Shown here: positions 38,762 through 50,359 of the stretch, one piece after another
Layout: every line of letters begins with the position of its first letter
How positions within the stretch are numbered: the first letter of the stretch is position 1
Notes under the pieces: model-generated
The model's database searches: none
What the model was told of the DNA's origin: nothing
What the model saw: only the letters and a program-made list of their open reading frames with translations
From: Schistocerca nitens
Lineage: Eukaryota; Arthropoda; Insecta; Orthoptera; Acrididae
Assembly: GCF_023898315.1 (NCBI RefSeq)
Contig: NC_064621.1
Span: forward strand, 120,538,561 to 120,602,560
Direction: 5' to 3'
Length of the DNA stretch: 64,000 bases
Program-made: the position numbers and the translations under genes

Positions 38762-41700
38762 AGTTGACCCTTCACCTGTGGTAGAGTGGAAGGTCGCCCC
38801 GGGGCGAAGCAGGCGGCGAAAGACTTCCCAGGCGGCAGCACGTAAGGCCTCCCCGGTTTGTCTGACAAACAGGTTCCAGGTGATGTCTGTCGCTGACATT
38901 TTCAGTGAGCCAGATGCTGTCGCCTGTCCTGTTTCAGAGGAAGCCACTCAGCCTGCAAGATCTGGGCAATCGCAGAGGGTGGGATTATTGGTAGTTGGGA
39001 GCTTCAATGTTAGGCGCATAATGGGGGCCCTTAGGGTCTTGGCTGACAAGAAGGGTAAGAAAACGAATGTGCACTCCGTGTGCATACCGGGTGAAGTCAT
39101 TCCAGATGTGGAAAGGGTTCTCCCGGATGCTATGAAGAGCACAGGGTGCAGCCAACTGCAGGTTGTTGCTCACGTCGGTAACAATGATGTGTGTCACTTT
39201 GGATCAGATGAGATTCTCTCTGGTTTCGAGCGGCTAACAGAAATGGCAAAGGCTGCCAGTCTTGCTGGCAAGATGAAAGTACAGCGGAACATTTGCCGTA
39301 TAGTCGATAGGACCGATTGCGGACCTGTGGTACAGAGCCGAGTGGAGGGTCTGAATCAGAGGCTCAGACGGTTCTGCGACCGTGTGGGCTGCAGATTCAT
39401 CAACGTGCGCCAAAGGGTGGTTGGGTTTCGTGTTCCGCCGAATAGGTCAGGTGTCCACTATACGCAGGAGGCGGCTACACGGGTAGCGGGGGTTGTGTGG
39501 CGTGGACTGGTCGGTTTTTAGGTTAGATGGTCTCGGGAAAACACCAGTAGGGCCTCAGTCACAAAGGGTGAAGGTTGAACACAGGAAGAACGTAGACACA
39601 GGAACCATTGGTATATCGCTTGTTAATTGTCGTAGCTGTGTTTTTGAGAGTACCAGAGCTCTAAGCACTAATAGAAAGCACTGATGCTCAAATTGTTATA
39701 GGCACTGAAAGCTGGCTAAAGCCGGATATAAGCTCAGCCGAAATTTTTGCGAAGAACCTAACGGTGGTCCGAAAGGGTAGGCTAAACGTGGTTGGCGGTG
39801 ACGTGTTTGTTGCTGTCAGAAGAAGTTTATCTTGTCGCCAAACTGAAGTAGAAACTTCCTGTGATTTGGTATGGGCAGAGGACACTGTTGGCAACCGGAA
39901 TAAAATAATAAATTGATCGTTTTACCGACCTCCCAATCCAGATGATACAGTTGCTGAAAGGTTCAAAGTAAACTTGAGTTTGATATTAAACACATACCCG
40001 ACCTATACGATAATAGTTGGTGGTGACTTTAACTTACCCTCAATATTTTGGCCTAAATACATGTTTCATTCCGGAGGTACGCATAAAATATCATCCGAAA
40101 TTGTGCCTAACGGATTCTCTGAAAATTGTTTCGAGCAGTTAGGTCATGAGCCCACGCGAAGAGTGGGCTCATGGTCGTCGAAACACACTTGACCTCTTAG
40201 CAACAAAGAATCCTGAGCTAACAACGAGCATCAAACCCGATTCAGGGATTAGTGAACACAGGTGTCTTAGCGAGATTGAACACTGCAATCCCCAAATCCT
40301 CGAAAAATAAGCGAAAAATATATATTCACTTGAAGCCTTCATAAGAGACAACCTCCACTCATTTCAAATTAATAGAATAAGTGTAGACCAGATGTGGCTT
40401 AGATTCAAAGAAACAGTATCGGCAGGAACTGAGAGATTTATGCCAAATAAATTAACAAACGACGGAGCTGATCCTCCTTGGTACACAAAACGGGTTAGAA
40501 CACCGTTGCAGAAACAAAGAAACAAACATGCCAAATTGAAACAGACCCAAAATCCCCAAGATTGGTGATCTTTTACGGAAGCTCGAAATTTAGCATGAAC
40601 TTCAATGCGAGATGCCTATAACAGTTTCCACAACGAAACTTTGTCTCGAAACCTGGCAGAAAATCCAAAGAGATTCTGGTCTGTGTGAAGTATGTTAGCG
40701 GCAAGAAACACTCAATGCCTTCTCTGCCCAATAGCAATGGAGATACTACAGAAGACAGTGCTGCCAAAGCAGAGTTACTAAGCACTGCCTTCCGAAATGC
40801 CTTCACAAAAGAAGACAAAATAAATATTCCAGAACTCGAATCGAGAACAGCTGCCTAATTGAGTAATGTAGAAGTAAATATCTTCGGAGTAGTGAAGCAA
40901 CTTAAATCAGTTAATAAAAGCAAGTCTTCTGGTCCAGACTGTATACCAATTACTTTCCTTTCGGAGTATGCTGATGCTGTAGCCCCATACTTAACAATCA
41001 TATACAACCGTTTGCTCGCCGAAATATCCGTACCCAAAGACTGGAAAGTTGCACAGGTCACACTATTATTCGAGAAAGGTAGTAGAAGTAACCCACTAAA
41101 TTACAGGCCCATATCGTTAACGTCGATATGCATCGGGATTCTGGAACATATATTGTGTTCGAACATTATGAATTACCTCGGAGAAAACGGTCAATTGACA
41201 CACATTCAACATGGGTTTAGAAGGCATCGTTCCTGTGAAACACAACTAGCTCTTTATTCACATGAAGTGTTTAGTTCTATTGACAAGGGATTTCAGATCG
41301 ATTCCGTATTTCTGGATATCCGGAAGGGTTTTGACACTGTACCACACAAGCGACTCGTAGTGAAATTGCGTGCATATGGAATATCGTCTCAATTATGTGA
41401 CTGGATTTGTGATTTCCTGTCAGAGAGGTCACAGTTCGTAGTAATTGACGGAAAGTCATCGAATGAAACAGAAGTGATTTCTGGCGTTCCCCAAGGTAGT
41501 TATCTATATAAACGATTTTTGAGGCAATCCGAGCAGCCGTCTTCGGTTTTTTGCCGATGACGCTGTCGTTTATCGACTAATAATATCATCAGAAGATCAA
41601 AATAAACTGCAAAACGATTTAGAAATAATATCCGAATGTTGCGAAAAGTGGCAATTGACACTAAGTAACGAAAAGTGTGAGGTCATCCACATGAGTGCTA

Positions 41701-42378
41701 AAAGGAGTTCGTTAAACTTCGGTTACTCGATCAATCACTCTAATCTAGAAGCCGTAAATTCAACTAAATACCTAGGTATTACAATTACGAACAACTTAAA
41801 TTGGAAGGAACACATAAAAAATGTTGTGGGGAAGGTTAACCAAAGACTGCGTTTTATCGGCAGGACACTTACAAAATGTCACAGACCTACTAAGGAGCCT
41901 ACACTACGCTTGTCCGTTCTCTTTTAGAATACTGCTGCGTGGTGTGGGATCCTTCCCAGGTAGGACTGACGGAGTACATCGTAAAAGTTGAAAGAAAGGC
42001 AGCACGTTTAGTATTGTCGCGAAGTATGGGAGAGAGTACCACAGAAATGATACAGAATTTGGGCTGCAAATCATTAAAAGAAAGACTTCTTTCGTTGTGA
42101 CGGAATATTATCACGAAATTCCAATCACCAACCTTCTTCTCCGAATGCGAAGATATTTTGTTGACACCGACGTTCACAGGGAGGAACGATCACCACGATA
42201 AAATAAGGGAAATCAGAGCTCGTACAGAAAGATATATGTGTTCGCTCTTTCCACGCGCTATACGAGATTGGAATAACAGAGAATTGTGAAGGTGCCAGAT
42301 GAACCCCCTGCCACGCACTTGAATGTGATTTGCAGAGGATTCATGTAGCTGTTGATGTAGTTTGTAGTGTGAGAATAG
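38762..42378 (+). mobile_element. CR1-group LINE inserted in the third unit
   Basis: Left-arm sequence runs GCTCGCATTGAAG|CCATCAGAATG across the empty site near 8162, while here 3.6 kb lie between the halves. Parts in order: ORF1 C-terminal part with an SGNH-esterase-like domain (39000-39520; LLVVGSFNVRR, VAHVGNNDV, RSGVHYTQEAA); an endonuclease in broken frames (39600-40280; LVNCRS, SFYRPPNPDD, IIVGGDFNLP, SGISEHR); and reverse transcriptase (40859-42290; NYRPISLTS, VFLDIRKGFDTVPHKRL, GVPQGS, CCVVWDPSQ). A small deletion after GVPQGS removes part of the palm before FADDAVV-like sequence and shifts the frame. The 3' end reads GTAGCTGTTGATGTAG. The 5' end is truncated within ORF1. Target duplications are unclear. 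It is dead. Confidence 0.88.
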
Positions 42379-43110
42379 CCATCAGAATGTAATGTCAATT
42401 CAGTTACCTAGAGTCCATGAGCAAGTTGCGACACTAGTCGTCCAGAACAGAACATGTAGAACTCACGAGATGAGAAGATCGCAAAACTAAGGAAACACTT
42501 TGTCCACTATAAAACAAAGCCCATAAACACGTGACACAGTACATGCTGTTCTGTGACTGATCCATACTCAGTGTCTGCAAAGTATAAGTTTGTGGACATG
42601 CTATCACTCGAATAGTCAAAGACTGGAATGCATTAAGCAATCGATAGTTCTGGTAGGAAAAGCTTTTGAACAGACTTGCGAGCATGAATTCATGTAAGAA
42701 TCGATAAATTGATCATTGAAATTTTAAGGAAAAGCTTTCATCAAACACCCCTTAGATTTACAGCAAATCTCGAATGCTATTTTGCAGGGTGGTCAGCATT
42801 CCAGAAATGGTAACTTAACCTCCGGCATGCACCTAACACAAACACAATAATTATTGAGTAATTACACTAACATATAATAGACTGATACTCTAATAGCAAT
42901 GTATATCTTTATGGGTCCATATCAACAGAACATCATTATTTTAAATAACTGTACTCTTAGCAAATAACATTTCCTGAAAAGAGTAAAAATTATATGGCAT
43001 CATTACCAGATCAAAAATGTTACTTCAGACATCTATCTTGTGAGTAAACCAGATCTCCCAAGAGCAGTTATCATCCATTTTAAGTGAATACATAACAGAA
43101 TGCTATGCTT
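42379..43110. other. Third-unit sequence, no gene
   Basis: Diverged match of left-arm 8165-8880. No feature seen. Confidence 0.6.
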
Positions 43111-43116
43111 CTGAAA

Positions 43117-43176
43117 TCACACACACACAGATATATATACATATGCACCAACACTCACACATAGACACACACACAG

Positions 43177-43248
<72 letters not shown>
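43117..43248. repeat. CA/TA microsatellite, third unit
   Basis: Interrupted CA repeats with embedded TATATACATATGC, followed by about 50 bp of TA. It sits at the position equivalent to 8885-8987 but with a more complex structure, as expected for an older copy. Confidence 0.95.
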
Positions 43249-43249
<1 letters not shown>

Positions 43250-43250
<1 letters not shown>

Positions 43251-44250
43251 GTCTGAAACATTTATGAATACAGTATAAATAATCTTTTTTATGGAAAAGA
43301 ACGCAAATACCTACAAATGAAACTAATTTTAAGAAACCAGAACTTTTTGTGGCTCTCCTCCTGAATATGTTACTTAAGCACCAAACAACCTAATCTATTA
43401 CACTTTTAATATCAGTCTGCTGTCGAATGAGTGGATGTAAATTGTGTTAATGACATTGTTTACAGTATTGCTCCATATAGAAAACGATGCATGTAGAAAA
43501 CGGAGGCTGTTTCTATAATAAACTGTTTCTCCAAATCTAGTTAATTATTGTTCACCAACAGAATCATGGAGTACAGAACCAACTGTGTTGCGCCTGCCAA
43601 GGAGAACATGATTGTGGAGACCTCAGACAGAAGAATGGCTTAGATTTCAGTCCTACATGATATCTTCTCGAGCCATGGCAATGTAGGACGTCCGCAGTGC
43701 ACTAACCACTGGCGGTCACTCCTAATATTAACATTTCAATCAACATTTTGTCAGCTAGCACCTCACCCAGTCTGGAGTGTCTGCAGTATTAGTCCAGTGG
43801 GAATGCCATAGAGCATCATTGTTTGATACGCTATTTGTGTAGTGTGAGTGCCCACCATTTTGCTGGTAAAGATAGCAATTGCATTCAAAGAATGACCCAT
43901 TCTCATGTGTGACCTCACATTATCTCATACTGATCATCTTGTACTCATATCTCAATATGAAAATATTTGTAAAGGCTGCTAGTACAATGTTAAATAAAGA
44001 CACAATTAGTATCTACATGTAACAAAAAAAATTCGATTTGAATTGTGGTAGAAGTAGATCATCACAGCCTTAATAAACACAATTTTTTTCCTTGACGTTT
44101 ATAGTAATTATAAGACCAACAGTGCCAAAACTCCAGGATAATGACATTCACATTAATGAATATATGCAACAATTAAAATACTGCCTCAACAAAGCAAGGA
44201 ATGTATTACGACAATATTGTAAACTTACACACAATTTAAACTTTTTATCC
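43250..44250. other. Third-unit sequence, no gene
   Basis: Diverged match of left-arm 9100-10200, with one copy of the 49 bp unit that is tandem in the arms. Confidence 0.6.
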
Positions 44251-44299
44251 TGCCATAGTACTAAACTTTTACAAAACATCTGTGCATACCTTGAATCAT

Positions 44300-45075
44300 G
44301 CTGAAATTGACTACGAGGACTCAACACAAACTATGTAGCTTTAACTTACAACATGGCATAAGGGACATTGGTATAATTTGACCTGCATTCTGGCAAAGAC
44401 ATCAACAAAGTTGTCATAGTACTTTGTGTTGTTAGGCTCTCTCTGTACATTAAGTATCTTTTAGGTTGGGTTTTCAGATTGTTATACATCTCTGCCTCCT
44501 TCAGAAGATTAATCTGAATACCTTTTTCCATTCATGAAATATTTCCACGTTTTCTCAATGTTCCCCATTGTATTTTCTAGTTTTGAAAGGTTGTCACTCA
44601 AAGAAGATTTATGCCTGGGTTTACAATGTTCTTTAAATCTTATGTTAAGCTTCCTTCCTGTTAGTCTATGTTTTCCTGGTCACAAAGGCCACAAGTGATT
44701 TTTTACACTCTTGAGCTATCATAAACTGATAGCAATATATACTTTTACCTGAATAGTCAAGATTATATAAGGATTTAGCTCATGGAATTTACTGTGTAGT
44801 TTTTGGAATCTGTGTTGTACTACTAGTGGTTACTGATTGTTATAGTGTGACAAGAATTGTTGATGCTACAATTTTTTTTTATTATTTTAATGCCCTGCAA
44901 GAAAATGTACAAAGAACCCACTCGCAAATGAATTATTGTATACTTTTTAATGGCATGTGATGAAAAGTTATGAGCGTTTGGATAATTAGTAACTAATTAC
45001 GGCAACTGATTAGAATAATAAGCAAGATGCAGGTGACGAGTTCTGATAATTATGTAACTTGCAACAGTTGTGGAA
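44300..45075 (-). mobile_element. Penelope-like element C-terminal fragment closing the third unit
   Basis: On the minus strand the segment 44750-44540 gives a GIY-YIG-type stretch resembling LTGRKLNIRFKEHCKPRHKS. Downstream is the frame at 44346-44531 beginning MEKGIQINLLKEAEMYNNLK, almost the same as at 12715. The flanking 44760-45075 is matched by the reverse complement of 12159-12450. It is a fragment, with its 3' end pointing into the unit. Confidence 0.6.
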
Positions 45076-45282
45076 TCTTATGCCTAATAGGTGCTAAAAA
45101 TTCAGATGAACATACTATTCCTTCATTCACATTTATAGCACCTTTATTCAGATTAACATACCATTATTTAGTAACATTTTTGATGTAATAGTAGCCAATT
45201 AAAAGACCTTAAAAGTCTGGTTGATGATGTTTGATCCATAACGGTGCTGTTTCACTTATGAAATATACGTGAACATGTCATG

Positions 45283-47354
45283 CATTTCTACATCTACATC
45301 TACATAAATACACCGCTAGCCATCAAGCGGTGTGTGGCGGAGGGCACAATTCGTGCCAAAGTCATATTTCTCCTCCAGCCCCCTCACCGTTCCACTCGCG
45401 AATCGCGCAAGGGAAAAACGACTCTCTGAACCCCTCAGTACAAGCTCTTTTTCCCCTTATCTTTGAATGATGATCACTACGTGGTTTGAAAGTTGGTGGT
45501 AATAATATATGCTCTACATCCTCAGTGAAGATTGGATTTCGGAATTTAGAGAGCAGAACCTTCTGTTTAGCGTCTCGTCTATCTGCAAGTGTGTCAAACT
45601 TCAAACTTCCTATGAGATTTGTAACGCTCTCGCGATAGCTAAATATACCAGTCACGAATCTTGCCGATTTTCTTTGGGCCTTCTCGATCTCTTTAATCAG
45701 ACCCAACTGGTAAGGGTCCCGTACAGACGAACAGTACTCTAAGACTGGACGAACTAACGTATTGTAAGCTATTTCTTTTGTTGAAGCACTGCATCGCTTC
45801 AGTATTCTACCAATAAACTGCAATCTAGAGTTCGCCTTACCCGTTACTTGTGTAAACTGATCATTCCATTTGAGATCATTTCGAAAAGTCACATATAGAT
45901 ACTTGACTTATGTTATCGCCTTGTTACACGAAGTAAATTACACTTTCTAATATTGAGAGATAACTGCCAGTAATTACACCACTCATTTATTTTCTGCAAA
46001 TCCTCATTGATTTGTTCACAACTTTCGTGTGATACTACTTTCCTGTAGACTACAGCCTTATCGGCAAACAGTCTAAGGCCGCTGTTAATACCATCAACCG
46101 AATCGTTTATGTAAATCGTTAAAAGCAGAGGACCTATTACGCTGCCCTGGGGCATACCTCAAGTTACTCTTGTTTCTGTTGAAGTTACCCCATTCATGGC
46201 GACACTTTCTAATATTGAGAGATAACTGCCAGTCATTCTATCCAACCGCATATGTCATTGGATACACCGTAAGGGCGTACTTTTTGTAGAAAGCGACAGT
46301 GCGTAACTGAGTCGAATGCCTTTCGAAAGTCGAGAAATATGGCATCAGCCTGGGAGCCGGTATCTAGACCCTGTTGTACATCATGTACAAAGAGGGCCAG
46401 CTGTGTCTCGCATGACCGCTGTTTCCTAAAACCGTGTTGGTTTCTGCAGGTGAGCTTCTCACAGTCTAGAAAAATAATTATGTCCGAACACAAAATATGT
46501 TCCATGATTCCACAACAAATCGATGCCAGTGAAATTGGCTGGTAATTTTGAGCATCCGATTTTCTACCCTTTTTATAGATTGCTATGACCTGGGCCTTCT
46601 TCCAGTCCCGTGGAACTTGTCGCAGTTCCAATGATCTCTGATAGATGACGGATAAGAATGGTGCTATATTTGTAGCATAGTTAACATAAATCTAACGGGA
46701 ATACCGTCTGGGCCAGATACCTTGCTGGCGTCTAAGGATCTTAACTGTTTTACAATCTCAGATACACTAAACACTATGTCAGCCATCCTTGCGTTTGTTA
46801 GATAATTGAAAGGGGGAATGGTGCTCCAGTCCTCTATTGTAAACGAGTTGCTGTAAGCTAGGTTTAGAATTTCGGGCTTCTGTTTATCATCATCAGTTAT
46901 ATTACCCGTACTGTCAGCAAGAGAAGGTATAGAATTATTTGAGCATTCATAGATTTTACAGACGACCAAAATTTCTTGGAGTAATCTGCAGATAAAATAT
47001 TGCTTTCAAATTTGTTAAAGAGTCTCTCATTGTCTTTCTGACAGCTGCTTTTATGTCGCAAAATTTCTGTTTGTCAGCGGGGCAGTGACTACGTTTAAAA
47101 CGACTGTGAAAAATTCTCTGCTTTCTCAGCAACTTCCTAATATGTTTGTTGTACCAAGGTGGATCCTTTCCCTCCCCTATACTTTTGCTGGGATTATACT
47201 TCTGTAGTACGTTGTGAACAATACCTTTAAATTCCGACCAAAGATGCTCAATATCTTTTTGTCCCGCGGTGATTGGAGCTGACGATGAAGATATTCATTA
47301 ATGATAATTTCATTTGCTTTCCCAAAGAAGAAAACTCTACGATGTTCCTTGTTT

Positions 47355-47396
<42 letters not shown>

Positions 47397-48512
47397 AACT
47401 TCCACTGACATAGAAGCCACAACGACATTATGGTCGCTAATAACTTCTTCTAGATTAACTTCCTCAAAAAGATCACGTCTGTTTGTCGCCAAGATATCTA
47501 ATATGTCCACATCTCGAGTTGGTTTTCTAACCAATTGCTGAAGGTTGTATGTTGAGAGCGCTCCTAGAATAACTTCATACGAATCTTATCTTCTGCCCCC
47601 TGTGATAAACGTGTAATTTTGCCGGTCAATGGAAGCTAGATTAGTCTCCACCTATGGATAATTTGGATATTTACTTCCTACGTACTCAACACTTTCCCTG
47701 AAACGTTCTGCGACGTTTGTTGAAGATGCTGGTGGTCTATAAAAACATCCTAATACAATGGCCAATCCTTGTCTGATTGACAGCTTTATCCAAACTATTT
47801 CACAGTCCGACCCATTATCGATCTCAACTGTGTTTAAACAGCTATTAACTGCAATGAACACACCACCTCCTATAGCATCAGTCCTATCTCTCCTATCTAA
47901 TACAAAATAGGCATTGCTACTGTTTATTTCGGAGATTAACTCGGGGATCTTTCCACAGACATTTCGACAATTTACTAACGTGAGATTAAGTATATTTAAA
48001 TCCTTTGGAATGACCTGTTTAGGCGAACTAACAATTTTTACAGTTGGCACACCCACATCAGTGTCATGATCTGTTAATTTTTCGGGCCAACGGTTTTTTT
48101 CCCATGGGGAGGAACCTAATCTAAAAAACCCCCACGGGCATGCCACAAGTACTGTGCTACCCATGTAGCTGCTTCCTGTGTGTAGTGAACCCCTGATCTA
48201 TCGAGGGGCGTCCTGTAACCTTCCACCCCATAGCGTAAGTCGAGGAATCTACAGCCAGTTTCGTCACAGAGTCGACGTAGCCTATGGTTTAGATTCTCCA
48301 CTCCACTCCAAAACAGAGGACCCCGGTCCACCCTCGGTATGATGCTGCAGATCGTCAGCTTCCACTCCTGGAGAGATGGAGGCTGCCTTCACCAATTCAG
48401 CCAGCCGTCGAAAGGACCCAAGGATATCCTCGGAACACCGACTACAGGCATCGTTTGTGCCGAAATGAGCAACAATCTGCAGCTGGCTGCACCCTGCACG
48501 CTCGATAGCCGT
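45283..48512 (-). mobile_element. CR1-group LINE with esterase, endonuclease and RT parts
   Basis: Minus-strand order: end of an SGNH-esterase-like ORF1 (48500-48116; RSGVHYTQEAATWVAQ), endonuclease (48030-47340; LVNCRNVCGKIPELISEI, GCFYRPPASS, SDHNVVVASM), and linker (46969-46664; ASKVSGPDGIPV). Reverse transcriptase follows (46631-45913; QPISLASICCGIMEHILCSD, AIFLDFRKAFDSVTHCR, MPQGSVIGPLL, LRLFADKAVVYR with K in place of the second catalytic Asp), then the C-terminal part to 45362. The 3' tail (45286-45310) contains GATGTAGATGTAG. Several frameshifts, a poly(A) run of about 39 bases inside the endonuclease and the FADK change make it dead. It inserted between sequences flanking two PLE copies; at the 48512 end the flank matches 29465. 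Confidence 0.88.
47356..47394. repeat. Homopolymer T run of about 39 bp inside the LINE
   Basis: An uninterrupted T run (A on the LINE coding strand) lies within the endonuclease part, where no family member would encode about 13 lysines. It is either expansion of a short A stretch, a small retro-insertion tail, or a sequencing and assembly effect. Confidence 0.9.
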
Positions 48513-48514
48513 AA

Positions 48515-49050
48515 TATAATGGATCCCCCTTGAGTTTGTTATTCTGTATGATCTTAACGTCAGTGGGGTGTATTTCTATCAGATGCATATTGGCTTTTCG
48601 TTAAATCTTTTACCTATTCTGTTGGATCCATGCGTTTTTCACACAGTTAACAGCTATAAGGATAAATGGACCAAGCTAATAGCAAAGTTCGAACATTGTA
48701 CATCCAGTATCTGATACTACAATCACGCAGACGCAAAGCTAAGATGCGTCTGTACGTTCTTTGTTACTTTGCTATAAGCTGTAAAGTATTTATTGGTGTC
48801 TCACATATCAGCTGTATGCTTTCATGTTACACACTTAGTAATATGGGTTCCTGTTTTTCTTTGGTGCTGGAGACCTGATGATGGTCTGATCCTAGACCAA
48901 AATCGATTGTCTGTTATAAAATATATCGTTATGACTTGTATTGCATAATGCGGTTCTTAACATTCATGGCACTTCTTTAGCGCCACATGCACAAAATATT
49001 TCTTGCGGTGCCCAGTAAAGCAAGTTTGGTGGTCAATATGTACTGTTGAG
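48515..49050 (+). mobile_element. 5' non-coding region of a Penelope-like element
   Basis: Matches 29470-30000 closely, including CTTGAGTTTGTT at the start and the hammerhead-like motif. It is separated from its body (50360-52600) by the GC-rich insert at about 49050-50330. Confidence 0.65.
48875..48911 (+). ncRNA. Hammerhead-ribozyme-like motif, second copy
   Basis: Identical to 29814-29850: CTGATGA, a six-base-pair hairpin TGGTCT/AGACCA, then AAATCG and TTGTC. Conservation between two PLE copies whose surroundings differ by more than 10 percent suggests constraint during the element's active life. Confidence 0.4.
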
Positions 49051-50116
49051 TGGTTCTTAAGTAAATAAATTAGTGAAATCAAAGAGAACTAGAAATTAGA
49101 ATATAAATGAAAAACTTGGTTTAGTTTAGAGAGTTACATACTCGCAAACAGCGGGCCGAACAGCAGAACAGAAGAGACAATGACCGTGAAGTCAGCAAGT
49201 TCCACATAAGCGGGCGCTGTCGATTCAGCCGTCAGGGCATCGCCCGACCGGCTCACGTGTTTCTCAGTTGTCGTATGTGAGCAAAGGCCCTCGCCTACAT
49301 CCCAAGAGCCAATGACCGACGTAAAGAAGATTCTTCGAGAAGCTATTCAACGTGACAGAAGAGGCAATACCCGGCTCACGTGTTTCTCAGTCGTCACATG
49401 GGATCAAAAGCCCTTGCCTACATTCCAAGAGCCAATTACCGACGTTAAGAAGATTCTTCGAGGAGCTTCTCAACGTGACAGAAGAGGCAATGACCGTGAA
49501 GTCGTTCACCTCCAGTGAACTGAAGTGAATAAATACGCGAGACGCGATGGGCCCGAAAGACGAAGACGGAGTCGGAGACGGAGATGAAGACGGAGACGGA
49601 GACGGAGACGAAGAAGACGAAGAAGTAGCAGTAGTTTTCAGTCAGTTTCGGTGCTGAAGACCGTCATGCAAGAAGAGACTGCATCATGCACAGACGAACC
49701 AAGTCCGCCGCTGTAATGGAATAGCAAGCAGCAGCCGCGGCGCCAGAAGACAGAAGTTAAAAGGTATTTGAAGTCTGGTTTTTACATACCCGGGTGTCTC
49801 GTGAGGACGGGAAGGAGACGGCCTCACATCAGTGGTCGCCTGTGAGCTGGGATGAAGACCTGACAGCCGAAGACTGGCAAGCGGAAGTCCGTGGTTCGAG
49901 TCCGCCACACTGGCCTTCCCCCGCCGCGCCGCTCCGCTGGCCGACGCACAACACACGCGGCCGCTTAGAGAAGAGAAACACTGGGACGCGACACCCAAGG
50001 TATCATCCGATGCACGATTTCGCTCGCAATAATTAAACGGGCCACCTCGCGCTGCGCGTCTCCAGTCAACTGGGCGAGACGGCGACACGAGATACACACC
50101 GCTACGCGTAATCAGA

Positions 50117-50149
<33 letters not shown>

Positions 50150-50330
50150 TGCCGCAGCAGAAGACTTCACAAACGACACAGCTGCCGCTCTCCGAACCAG
50201 AGCATTCCGTAAGATACAGTTGTACAAATCTTCAATAAAAGTTATCTTATGTAAAAATGATGTTTCATTCGACCTCATACCCGAGCCAAGGAAGAACCCA
50301 CCCTGCCCACATGTTGTTAAGAGAGAAAAG
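49050..50330. other. GC-rich insert of unknown class in the PLE
   Basis: The PLE copy at 29460-32290 is continuous across this point, so about 1.3 kb are inserted here. It is much richer in G+C than the surroundings. Contents: a 123 bp tandem pair (49249-49371 and 49372-49494), a purine-rich GACGGA stretch (49556-49625), a GCC-repeat (50112-50150), and AATAAA near 50234. TAAATAAATTA near 49063 and its inverse near 50333 lie close to the ends but are short and AT-rich. No convincing protein is encoded. It could be a long terminal repeat left alone, a processed transcript end, or another non-autonomous element. Confidence 0.5.
50112..50150. repeat. GCC trinucleotide repeat
   Basis: About a dozen GCC units followed by CTGCCGCAGCAG within the GC-rich insert. 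No frame through it looks like a gene. Confidence 0.95.
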
Positions 50331-50359
50331 TTAATTTATTTAATATTTTCACCCTGACA

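Larger units (their letters stand above)
32290..44250 (+). repeat. Third, diverged copy of the arm unit (direct orientation)
   Basis: The sequence follows left-arm positions about 110-10200 in the same order and orientation, at roughly 85-90 percent identity by eye. It lacks the arm-specific SINE fragment and LINE. It carries its own insertions: a 0.9 kb segment near 33310-34220, which includes a 119 bp tandem duplication, and a 3.6 kb LINE at about 38762-42378. The exon-1 block at 35043-35485 is almost identical to the left arm, unlike its surroundings. Homology fades near 44250, just before a reverse PLE fragment. Confidence 0.88.

Noticed and set aside
49684-50097. 137-codon minus-strand frame in the GC-rich insert
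   Set aside because: GC-rich DNA has few chance stops. The frame has no domain, and composition alone explains it.
49063-50343. TAAATAAATTA inverted pair as terminal repeats of the GC-rich insert
   Set aside because: It is only 11 bp of AT-rich sequence in an AT-rich background, with no target duplication found; kept only as a note.
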